The translations under genes and the position numbers were made by a program. Shown piece by piece: positions 24,639 to 35,100 of a stretch of DNA of 64,000 bases. Origin of the DNA: Haliclona indistincta (lineage: Eukaryota; Porifera; Demospongiae; Haplosclerida; Chalinidae); contig OZ024784.1 in assembly GCA_964017065.1 (NCBI GenBank), positions 12,443,152-12,507,151 of the forward strand, in the 5' to 3' direction. The notes beneath the pieces are model-generated. The model ran no database searches, was not told the origin of the DNA, and worked only from the letters and a program-made list of their open reading frames with translations. The number at the start of each line of letters is the position of its first letter. Within the stretch, counting starts at the first letter, position 1.

Positions 24639-26377
24639 ATGGCTCAACTTGATAAGACGGCTAAAGCTAAAGCTGCTTTACGGCATCTTGAGTCCACTTT
24701 TATCAGGAAGCTCGATCCTGGCATTGTATATGAGCTTTACTCGAAAGATATTCTAACATTTTCTGAGAAGGAAGAAGTAGAAGCTGGTAAATCGAATTCA
24801 GAAAGAAACAGTGCCATAATGAGAGCCTTAGGGCGAAAAGAACCCATAAGTGCGCTAGAAACTCTGATAGAAGCATTGGAAGGAGAAGATGGAGTAGACA
24901 AGCAAGCTAATTCTTATCTTCTAAAGAAAATTGCTGAAGGTATTATTATACAAATTATCCTTTTTACAGCTGTTATTACTTATTGCAAAAGTGACAAAAG
25001 CATAGAGCATACCATATTATTTGAATGGTGTATTACATTGCCACACCCTACATGAACACAGTTTATGTTTTACAGTTGATACTTTACTGCAAGTCGGAAA
25101 AGCACAAAGCATGACTTGTGCCATGTTTGGATTACATTGCCATTTCCTATTATGAACATGTATTTGGTACAAGAAGCAATAAAATAATGTCCTCTACCAT
25201 GTGGTGAACACATGGTGTAGTTAGTAATTCGCACCAAAATGTCTTCGGGGGTTAAGAGATAAAATTGATTTACTAATTTCATTATAGAGTGGCTTCTAGT
25301 ATAATTATTATTGTTAGCAATAACAAGTACTGCTATTCAATGTGCATTACACAATGTTTGTTCACAGAATATCCTGTGTACAATTTTGAGTCAGGATTGG
25401 CCAAACATCTGTCAGAAGCTATTGTTCCACCAATTTCGCTACTACCAGCTTCTCAACACTCTGGTAAGTGTAGAAAAATCGTAACTTTTGAATTTATTTT
25501 TATTATTAATGCAGGTGTGTCATATCCTTCTCCTGGTTGCTTAGAGTTGTCAAGCATTACTTCAAGCAGTTCTAGGGAGACCACTGATACTGGTGGAAAT
25601 AGTTATCGCATGTCCAGTACACCTCGTGGGTACTGTGTCATCATTAATAACATGAACTTCACCAACATGAAAGATCGTCCAGGCAGCAACTGGGATGCCC
25701 AGGCATTGCAAGATGAATTTGGCAACCATCTTGGATTCCATGTAGAGCCCTTCAAAGATCTCTCATCAAAAGAAATCTACACTCTGATGCGAAACTTGCA
25801 AGAGAAAGATCACTCTAAGCTAGATTGTCTTGTTGTCGCAATACTTTCGCATGGAGAAAACGGCAATGTTTATGGCACAGATGGTGTAATGGTTTCAGTA
25901 GAACGTATCACTGGCTACTTTAGTGGTACGCAGTGCCCGTCGCTTATTGGAAAGCCAAAGGTGTTTATAATGCAGGCTTGCCGGGGCAAGAAATTTGACT
26001 ATGGAGCTAGTGTGGTGGCCACAGATGGACCTGATGATGATGACCCTGAGGAACTGGAGAATATAGCGATGAAAGAGGATGAGACAGATGGCGGAAGTTA
26101 TGCAATGGCTCTTCCTGAAGAGGCTGATTTTATTCTTGCATATGCTACAACTCCAGGCTATGTTTCTTGGCGCAACTCAGCTTTTGGTACATGGTTCATT
26201 AAGGCACTTACTGATGTCCTACGTGAGCAGGCACATCAAGAAGACTTCCTCAGCATGCTAACTGAGGTCAACAGGAAGGTAGCTGAAGAATTTGAGTCTC
26301 GAGGCAAAAATAAGCAGATGCCAGCTCCTGTTACAATGCTGCGCTACAAGCTCTACTTCAATCCTACTAGAAAATGA
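24639..26377 (+). CDS. CARD-containing caspase
   Basis: A cysteine protease of the apoptotic caspase family, 419 residues in three exons (24639-24939, 25368-25463, 25515-26377). Residues about 1-100 are an alpha-helical CARD-like prodomain. The p20 part has RGYCVIINNMNF, the catalytic His in LSHGENG and the catalytic Cys in QACRG. An acidic linker follows (DGPDDDDPEELE and KEDETDGG); DETD-G looks like a self-processing site between p20 and p10, which is inference. The p10 part has YATTPGYVSWRNSAFGTWFI. A long prodomain is typical of initiator caspases, yet the active-site context is also like executioner caspases, so the class is uncertain. Start at 24639 gives an immediate CARD. Confidence 0.93.
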
Positions 26378-26697
26378 CAACACACTCTGTAGTATTGTGA
26401 CAGAGTGTGTTGTATATTTATTTGGGAAAATATACAACACACTCCATAATATTTTTATTTGGGAACAATAACTGTTAACTTGTATATACATGTAAAATAT
26501 TTTTAGTTTTTGCAATAAAATCTAGAAGTGCATATTTGCTGGCCTGTGGTACTGTCATCAACTTGACCGCCTACTTGACGTGTGCGCTTATTGCAAAGCG
26601 CAGTGTGCAATACAGTCCTTAGTTTCGTACCCAGGTTCCATGTGTTTGGGAACGAGACTACTTGCAGCCCTTTTTGAGGTCACGCCTGTTTTCAGCA
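26378..26697. other. Intergenic between caspase and SIGMAR1
   Basis: Contains the caspase 3'UTR, a short inverted repeat (ACACACTCTGTA... and ACAGAGTGTGTTGT, 26380-26411) and an AATAAA near 26515. The right part must hold the SIGMAR1 promoter. I see nothing else. Confidence 0.5.
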
Positions 26698-28443
26698 ATG
26701 TCTTGTTTTAGGTTTACATGGCGCTGCGGGATAGCGCTGCTGGTGTTGGCCCTTTTCGTTGGACTTGTCCACGTATGGCTAAGGAACAAGAGCTACGTTT
26801 TCTCGGCAGAAAAAGTAGATTCGATCACGCAAGAAATTCTGAAAATAACAAGTAAAAATAATTATGACTACAATTTTTAATAATAATTATATACCTTATT
26901 GCAGAAGAAGGTGAAGTGAACAAAACGCTGACACTGGTTGAAAGTCAATTACGTTTGCAGTTTGATGGTCACATTCTTCCTTCAGAGGAGACTGAGTGGA
27001 TATTCATCAACTGTGGCGGGTGGATGGGGGCAATGCACCTACTGCATGCTTCCCTCACAGAGTATGTACTCTTCTTTGGAACAGCCATAGACACATCAGG
27101 ACACTCTGGTAAGTGTATCTATCCTTTATGGTTATGCATTGTACCTCAGTGTATAAATCTCTATTCTGTTTATGTCCATGCATGCATATGGTCATACATT
27201 TACCAAAGAACAGGATAGGAAACTGCTCACATGAGCGTATTGCCTCAGTACATTTCGCTGTGTGCAATCCGCATTGTCTAAAAAATTTTACGGGTAATTA
27301 AAGCAATACAAAGAGAGAGAGAAAGGTCAGGAATATTCTTGGGACTACATGTAGAGAGAACGGAGAAGCTCACGGTACAGTCAAAAGGCAGGAAAGAGTT
27401 GCCTGAGGGTGTTACGCACTGGGTCGCAGGATCAGTTAGTAACTATTCATCGTAAAACATGGATACAATTGATGGCGGTTGGGTGCTGGTACAAAAGATT
27501 GCTGACGGCCTGCTCTACGTGCAAGTAGGACATCTATTCCAGTAGACGCTATAGGTTACCAATTATAATTTCATGAATGCAGGCAAGGCTGCAGTCTCAA
27601 ATTCTATGGTAGTAGTCTTGCTGCCAGCGAAATTGCATGGTATAATGGCAGTTGCTATTATAGATTGGCTTATTGACATAATAATTTTTGATGGGTGGAT
27701 TCTGTACTATCATATTCGCAAATTGCTGTCGAACACACTGAACAACAGCCTTCACTGGCTGCAGATCCACCGACCATGACCTCTCATGCTTCTAATAACA
27801 CACATCTATGGACACCGCTGATTAATCGCTCGTCAAGGACAGTTTCCTATCCTGTACTTTGGTAATCTATGAAATGGTATAAAGCTTGAAGCCTTGTTCT
27901 TAAGTTATAATAATTAGCTACTCTTCACAATGCCAGTATTGCATGTTCCACTTTGAGCAAGTATTGTAATTCTGTGTTCTCTTTTATAATGGAGTCTACA
28001 GAACAGTCAACGATTGTATCGATCCTTGAGGTCTCATAATTATTGAAGGTTTTTACTAAACCCAGCTCATGCAAGCATGATAGTTATATTAGTGGTATGA
28101 CCTCTAGATCATTCTATATAATTATTATTTCACAGGTCGATATTGGGCCAATATAACAGACACTATGGTGAATGGTACCTATCGTCAGTGGGTTGAAGGA
28201 GGCATGACAGTCAACCATTATAAGAGAGGTGACCTGGTCTTCCATGGAATGGGGGATGCTACTGCTATGCAGTGGAGCAAGGGAACATGGATGGTGGAGT
28301 ATGGTCGTGGGTTTATCCCTTCCACTCTGTTATTTGCCCTTGCTGACAACTTGTTTTCCACCACTGATCACTACCTATTGTACAAGGTGCTTCGTATCTA
28401 TAGTATTTCTATCGTCAGAGAAATCTTACAAGGAAATTTATAA
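26698..28443 (+). CDS. SIGMAR1: Sigma non-opioid intracellular receptor 1
   Basis: ER-membrane ligand-binding chaperone related to fungal ERG2 sterol isomerase. Three exons (26698-26851, 26905-27108, 28136-28443) give 221 residues; the human protein has 223. A single N-terminal membrane segment ([19 protein letters not shown]) is followed by the cupin-like domain: [65 protein letters not shown], and [26 protein letters not shown]. The Glu of WMVEYGRG and the Asp of LADNLFST, which correspond to the ligand-contacting E172 and D126/D188 region of the human protein, look conserved in part. Exon joins are in phase. Convergent with UBIAD1, 75 bp apart. Confidence 0.95.
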
Positions 28444-28518
28444 GTTGAATTGATACCAGACTAGAATAGTAGTATTTATTTTTGTCATAGTGAATTGATA
28501 CAGTTTGCAGTGATTTTT

Positions 28519-29424
28519 TTATGATAGTAAAGGAATGTCTGATGCAAGGTAGCAAGCAATGATTAGCAATAACCCCAGTAACAGGTTAAGTCGAGTCAGA
28601 TCATGTGATATAGATTTGTTGCCAGGATTTTCTCTAAATGCTCTCTCCAGAGGAAAGCACATTGTCAATGTGATACATGGTATGCCAAACCACAAAGAAT
28701 ATCGTGTGGCCCACATTAGAAAGAAGAAGTAAGGAAGAAAAAGAAGCAGCGTAAACAGCAAATAAGAGCCTTGCTGACCTAAGAGGACGACCAATGAGAC
28801 AATTCCTGTGCGATGATGTGTGATAGAGTCACGAGCATGTTTGCTGTGCAGAAAGGCCTCAGTGTTCAGAGCTAGTGGAGTAGCCATCAGAAGCGGAGCA
28901 TATGAGAAATTACCACATTGAGCAACGAATGAAAACAGTACTGCAAGAGGTCCAAATGTAATGATCACTAACAGATCGCCCAGCACATAATACTTGAGTC
29001 CAATGCCTCCTGTGTATAAAAACGAACTAGATAGACCACCAAAGAACAGTCCTGCCAGATGTTCGCTACGAGCCGGAGAGAATAACATCAGCAGCCATAA
29101 AAATACCATGCCACACCCATAAAGATATGCCGCCATATTGACAACCTGACTGGGAGAAAGGTGCTTGTCCACGAGTGTCCTATCATCTGTCGTACCGCCG
29201 GGAGCATCCACGCCCTGAATATAGTCAAAATACGTGTTCACCAGATTACCAGCTGCATGAACGGCCAGTACAGCACCACTTGATAAAATAGCCACCAGTA
29301 TCGACCATTCTACATGTGCTTTATGGCACAGAACAGTTCCCAACAACACAGGAGCGAGAGAAGCTGTAAGAGTCCATGGTCTTAGAGCCGTAAAGAACGG
29401 TTTCATCCGCAGCAAGAAATTCAT
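28519..29424 (-). CDS. UBIAD1: UbiA prenyltransferase domain-containing protein 1
   Basis: Membrane prenyltransferase of the ER/Golgi that makes menaquinone-4 (vitamin K2) in vertebrates. A single exon gives about 300 residues, eight or nine hydrophobic helices. Motifs: FFTALRPWTLTASLAPVLLG, the first Asp-rich motif NLVNTYFDYIQGVD, DDRTLVDKHLSPSQVV, the LGDLLVIITFGPLAVLFSF helix and PLALNTEAFLHSKHARD. Human UBIAD1 has SNNTRDMESD at the last position; here it is SKHARDSITHH, so the second Asp-rich motif is altered. The ATG at 29424 (MNFLLRMKPFF) fits the family start; an in-frame ATG at 29496 would add a short Arg/Ser-rich extension. It lies just downstream of NAA38 on the same strand. Confidence 0.9.
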   Translation of the reverse strand: MNFLLRMKPFFTALRPWTLTASLAPVLLGTVLCHKAHVEWSILVAILSSGAVLAVHAAGNLVNTYFDYIQGVDAPGGTTDDRTLVDKHLSPSQVVNMAAYLYGCGMVFLWLLMLFSPARSEHLAGLFFGGLSSSFLYTGGIGLKYYVLGDLLVIITFGPLAVLFSFVAQCGNFSYAPLLMATPLALNTEAFLHSKHARDSITHHRTGIVSLVVLLGQQGSYLLFTLLLFLPYFFFLMWATRYSLWFGIPCITLTMCFPLERAFRENPGNKSISHDLTRLNLLLGLLLIIACYLASDIPLLS

Positions 29425-29517
29425 GACGTATTGACGAACCGCAGTGACGCATCGAGCGCGCGCTGAGCCTGATCTGAGCGAAGCAGAAATTGTCAATGGT
29501 AATTATTAATGAAACCA

Positions 29518-30082
29518 CTATTTATCATCAGGAACTTGAGTGTTACCAGAATGCATTTCTTCTTGTGAAGAATAATCTTTTACCACGGTAGTATCTATTG
29601 GTCTCTTGTCTCCTGAGCTAGGAGGCAACTTGGCCACCGCTACTGACTGAATGTGTTGACCAGGTACTATAGCCAGTGCCAATGTTCTGATGTTGGCTTT
29701 TCGTGGTACACGTCCAGGACTTGCATCTCTTGCTTCTAATAACAAAAATAAACCAACTATATGAAGGACGTCATGAGTATGGGCCTAGCCTGTAGACCTA
29801 GCTGTTAATTAACTAAGTTGTTGGCTCCTCTTTTATTGCTAGTATGAGCGCGTAAGCATAATGGAATGATAATTATTATAGTAATCTATAGCCATTATAC
29901 ATAATGATCTGCTTACCAACGTCAGCCTGACAGAGAAACTCTTCGCAGTCACCTATAACAATGTTACATTCGGAATCGGTGCAGAGAAAATTGCCATCCA
30001 CGACCCTTCCATCACTAAGAACTAGTCTCAGTCGTCTATTAAGATGGCATCGCAGTAAATCACGACTTTCTTCACCATCCAT
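29518..30082 (-). CDS. NAA38: NatC auxiliary subunit NAA38 (LSMD1)
   Basis: LSm-fold accessory subunit of the NatC N-terminal acetyltransferase. Two exons join as CQADV-EARDASPG. Seen: LLRCHLNRRLRLVLSDGRVVDGNFLCTDSECNIVIGDCEEFL, the Sm1 motif with LSDGR and CTDxxCN, then IRTLALAIVPGQHIQSVAV, the Sm2 motif as in NAA38 (GLAMVPGHHI). A charged tail of about 30 residues follows, longer than in vertebrates. I start at 30082 (MDGEESRD); the frame stays open upstream but that would overlap the CYB5D1 first exon on the other strand. Confidence 0.9.
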
Positions 30083-30166
30083 CACGTGGATGCGCTTTAA
30101 TAAGAATTTACATGTTGCTATAGAAACCAACACTGCACACGCTCCAATCTCTACCGCCAAATCGTC

Positions 30167-30962
30167 ATGTCTCGTCCGCGCTACTACACTCCCGCGGAGG
30201 TGAGCGCACACAACTCACCCAGCGACTGTTGGGTCTCCTTTCTAGGACGAGTATACGATCTCACTTCCTTGTGTAAAGACCACGCAGGTGGGTGATGCTA
30301 TAAATCGTTGATCAAACCACTAACAACGATATATTATTACTAGGAAGTGTTTTGCTAAATCCGATTGTAGCCAGTGCTGGTAAGGACATCTCGCACTGGT
30401 TTAACAGAAAAACACATGATGTAAGTTTTAATACTAAAATTAAAATTATTATTATTCTCGAACAGATCAAGACATTTGTTCATCCTGTGACTGGCTGCAT
30501 TGCTCCGTACACTCCAATGGGTCGGTTTGTACACATTCCTCCACCCTTCCCTCGATCTGACTGGGCTAACAACTTTGGTCAGCCCTGGTGGAAAAACGAA
30601 ACATACTGTATCGGACTTCTGTCAGAGAGGAACAGAAGAGTGAGAGTAATCAACACACTGACACTTGAGGAACAAGTGCTGGAGGTAAGAGCAGACATGA
30701 CAGAAGATACTTTCATTGTTACTTTCTCAAGGTGTGTGCTGAAGAGACTTTAGATGAGATCCTACAGCGATACCTACCATACAACTCACATGCTCACAGC
30801 TACACATGGAAATACTTTGGTCAAAATTTGGACATGTCAAAAACTCTTATAGAGAATGGAGTAGAAGACGAAGGAGAAGATTTCTACAATTTAAGAATGG
30901 ACGAGGATGAGTTTCTGCCTCCACTCAACTTGTACTTCAATGACGACCTCACTGAAGCATAG
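30167..30962 (+). CDS. CYB5D1: Cytochrome b5 domain-containing protein 1
   Basis: Cytochrome b5-like protein associated with cilia in animals and algae. Start at 30167: [35 protein letters not shown], the b5 N-terminal half. Then [19 protein letters not shown], the heme-ligand HW region, and [28 protein letters not shown] sequence (here [16 protein letters not shown]), [13 protein letters not shown], a ubiquitin-like segment [18 protein letters not shown], and the C-terminal [24 protein letters not shown]. Exons join in frame and the full family layout is present. Divergent from NAA38 with 84 bp between start codons. Confidence 0.93.
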
Positions 30963-31073
30963 GCTTTGCCTTTGTTATACAATGCAATGAACTTATAGAA
31001 TTAGATTTTTAAATCGCTCAACTCTAACAAAGTCTGGAATATAATTTTTTGATTCAAACACTGTAATATTATG

Positions 31074-32134
31074 TTACTTGGATTTGAACATGTTATACAC
31101 AGGTCTGGTTAGTCTTCTCCACCACACAACATGCTCACTTCCCTCCCATACTCCTCTGCCTCTGGACTGGGCCCGCTTCTCACTCTTTCTCAGTAAAACT
31201 TGGAACTTGTCTTGTGCTTTGGTACTTTTGAACCCAGTACACTCTGTCATCACTCCAAGTCCAGCAGACAGTAGTGCCCTGTTCACACTGTATCTCCTTT
31301 GAAAGAATCCCTGCACATGAGAACCACAAATATCATAATTATCCACAGCAATTTTCAAACTTTTTTCTTGGACTGCACTACACATTCTAGTGCCTGTTGG
31401 TCTCTGTTGATTGCTAGTAGAGTGAACCACACTGGTCGCTGCAATAGCTCTCTCTCCAGCCAGTGACGGGACTCATGAGGACTAGTGATTGCCACACCAG
31501 CAAACTTGACACGAAGGAAATTTTCAGAAGAAATATCAGCTGGAAAAACATGGGCACAGAAATCAATATTACAGCGAACTTACCAGGAGGTCTTGTTCTC
31601 CAACTAATAGCTCTCATAATGGGAGACACATGCCATACATTAACTGAGTCCCATTCGCATGAGACAGCATGACCATACATTTTAGTATTAGCTCCAATAA
31701 TGTGCTTGGATATTGTTCTAACATTTTGAAACTGTCTCAACTAATAAGATAAAGACACGTACCAGTGAGCTGAACGCATGCAGGTATAATAGGAGTCATT
31801 ACCAAGTGAGTATTCCGATACACTAGTATTATACCAATTCCTCCAATGACCCACGGTATTGCCTATAGATAATAAACATCGTTGTCATGATCACTTCATA
31901 TGCTAGCTAGCTCACTCTAAACAGTCTGAGATTATTATCAGCCAGTTCTCCCACTTTATCCAACCAACTTTTTTCCCCTTGTCCTCCTATTTCTTTCACA
32001 ATCCAAACAGTAGACACATTCTCCTTGCTCTCCTCTCTTTTTGTACAGCTGGCAGTACTGGCTTCTTCCTTGGCCATGTGTGGAATCGATTGAAATTCAT
32101 TGACCAACGATAACACCACGCCTATCTCTTGCAT
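31074..32134 (-). CDS. C3orf33 homolog (SNase-like membrane-anchored protein)
   Basis: Homolog of the poorly studied vertebrate protein C3orf33. The start is taken at 32134 (MQEIGVVLS); MAKEEASTAS about 58 bases inside is an alternative. Seen: KVGELADNNLRLFRAIPWVIGGIGIILVYRNTHLV, the same N-terminal helix-plus-membrane segment as C3orf33 (DDHLRLVRNISTGMAIAGI), then an OB/SNase-like region with VKFAGVAITSPHESRHWLERELLQRPVWF, RRYSVNRALLSAGLGVMTE and SEKRAQSRGRGVWEGSE, which parallels the SNase repeat end 'A..RGLGLW'. Function unknown in detail. Divergent from the PLEKHM2-like gene. Confidence 0.8.
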
Positions 32135-32140
32135 GACAGT

Positions 32141-35100
32141 ATGGCTGCTAGAAGCTCGTCCAGAACGAGAATGAAGGATGTTCTTCTAGAGCATGTGTCC
32201 AGGGACATCAAAGCAGTAAGTACATGTTGTATACTTTCCTCGCGTACACTATGTTGCGAGGAGAGAGTGAACTCGTTGTTACACGATTTTATTGTTCTAG
32301 CTGCACGTACAGCAGAGCGACCTTGCTACTATGCAAGATGCTCTCTCTAACAATAACAAGCACACCAAAAGCCTCTGTGATCATCTGGACCTTGTTCTCA
32401 TGCATGGGTCAGTTCTAGGTCCTAGATCCTACACGTGACCGTCACGCCTACTTTCACCATCTTTCTCCTATCTGTAGGTTGATTAATGATGATACTGGCT
32501 ATTGGGATCTGTCGAGTTACTTCTCTCGGAAAGATGCTGTAGGAATACTTTGTTCACTGAATTCCGTCAAGACATGGAAAGGCAGAGGTATGGCATAAGC
32601 AAATCCTGTTGCAAACTCTCTGTATGGTCAATGATCATCAGGTCGGGCATGGATTTGCTTGGCACTCAATGAGCAATCACTAGAGTGCTACTTTCGTATG
32701 TTTGTGGAGAACCAGAGTGTCATACAGCAGTGGTACTCAAGGTATGCACCATGCATGCTATCAACACTGGTTCAATTTTTGTATGTGTTGTTTCTTTACA
32801 GAGATGCATTTCTTAGAGATGTTGAAGTAAGTCAAATCTGCAAGATAGTAGTTCATCTATAATGTTTCTTTAACCTACAGCTGCTCTCAGTAATACAAAC
32901 ACTGTTGTCTGGATTGGACTATGTCACATTTGATCTCTCTCTTGTGTGTAACACAAGCATACATACTCTCTCTTTCTCTCTCTCTCTCCTTTGTTAACTA
33001 AATCTCTCTCTTTTTAGGATGAGGAATACTTTGACACTTCTGCCTCCCCTCGTTTGCTTAAAGGAGTCCCTCAAGCAAAGCCACTTGACTTTAGTGAGTG
33101 TGTGTTGCATAGTACAAAGGCATTTTGTCACTTTGTGCTGATAAATAGTTATGTTAAGTTACAAATAGTTGCTGTAGTATGATAGTGTCAGTGAAGATTA
33201 ACTTGTTTTTCTATTTCTCTAGATATAAACCCTTCCTTTGTTAGTTTAGTCAGTCCTGAGGTGCAGAAGAAACAGCGTCAGGCTGCTCAGCTCTCATCTT
33301 CACTGCCTGCATCTCTTCCTGCAGCAGCACCTGTCTCTATTACGACTCCTGTCCTGAGTTCAGCTAGTGAGAGTACTGATGATGCAGTGACCTCTATCGA
33401 TACTAAGCCGCCAGTAGCCCCACCACCTGCTGATGTAGTGACTGAGAGTCCAGTTGAGACAACCGTGATGATTCCAGACACAGACACACAGTCTACTGAC
33501 ACTGGACATAAACATGAGCCAACACTGCTAGAGCGCATGTCACTCGCTGAGTCTAATTCTCTTGCTGCTGCCACTGGGACTGTAGCAGCTGAGGCTGATG
33601 GTGTGGCTGTGACAAGCCGCCAACGGAAGAGTAAGGGAAGGAAGAAGAAGCGTCGTCCCAAAGACACTTTAGTTGAAGAAGGAAGGCACAGCAGGAGAGG
33701 AATTGAGCAACAGCATGTTCCATCTCAAGAGAAGGAAGAGGAGGGACCACTACCATCAACAACTCACACACAATCTACAACAGTTGAGCAACATGACACA
33801 GTAACCCACAGTAATCAAGAAACACCTGAAATACCTGCTGTAGGTGAAGGCAGTGAAGCAGACATGCTAACAGATCCCATAGTTGCAACTGGTAATATAG
33901 AACCAGATGCTATGCCTGTTCAACCGGAATCAGTAGTGAAGGAGATAGTTGAAGAGCCAGTAATCAGACCACAGTTAGACAGTACTAATCCCTTTGATAG
34001 CAATGGAGTAAATGAGGAAGAAGAGAAAACCATTGGACACAGCAGCCATGATTCTAACCAACCAGAGGACCCATCAAGAACACCTTTCATTACTGATGAG
34101 CCTGACAATGACGAGATTAATGATGACTTTCGTGACCTTGAAGCAGCAGGAGCTATGGCTGTGGCAGCACGTAGGGCCAGCAGGCAGAGGGGTCGGTCAG
34201 ATGCTATCTCATCTCCTGTCAGATCATCACATGATTACTGTATGGTAGATGATTCCTCACCAGGAGAGATAGAGAGAGCCTCTGACAGTCCTTTAGTCAC
34301 TGGTTAGCTCACATAGAAGAGTATTCTGCTTTATACCGTATAGCGGGAAATTTTCGCGGCAGAAAATGTTTGCGAATTACAGGCTATTCGTGAAAATATT
34401 ATCCGCGAATGTCTTGTTTTTTGTTGGCAAAGATAGGGCATTAGCGCTGATTCGTGAAATATTATTCGCAAAATGCTCTATCTCGTGAACTGATCTCGTG
34501 CATATTTTCTCTCACGAAAATTTCCCGCTATACGGTAGCTGGTTAAGTTTGTGGGAATTTAGTTTTGCAGTTTGTCATTAAAATTAACTTTTATTCCTGC
34601 AATTAGCTAAAAATGCATTGAATTTGCTTGTACTGTACACTTTAATTCCGTAACTAGGGCTACATGCATGTAGCCCTAGTTATTTTGTAAGGTTAAAACA
34701 GGTTAAAAATAATTATTTTCTCATCATTTTTGAAAAACAGATGAGTTCTGATTGTACTCACAAAGTATGACCGCATGATCATTGTTCCTTGATATCAAGT
34801 AATACAGCCACTTCCATACGCTCATTAGCCCTGCTATGTAATTTGATTAGCTTGTAAAAATAATTTGTGATCTCTATTTTTACCCATAATTTTTTTGCAC
34901 CTGTTCGTAGGAGAGAGTGCAAATCTTTATGAGACACGTCCTAGGCGTCAGAGTGGCATTACAGATTGGGCAGGCCATGCAGCTGATGTTGTCATAGATG
35001 ATAACACTCGACTGCTACTAGCTATAGGTGTGTTCTTAGACTCTGCAGAAGAATTTGAACGGGTGAGTCCAGATACTGTCACACACAAAAATTTTCTTAT

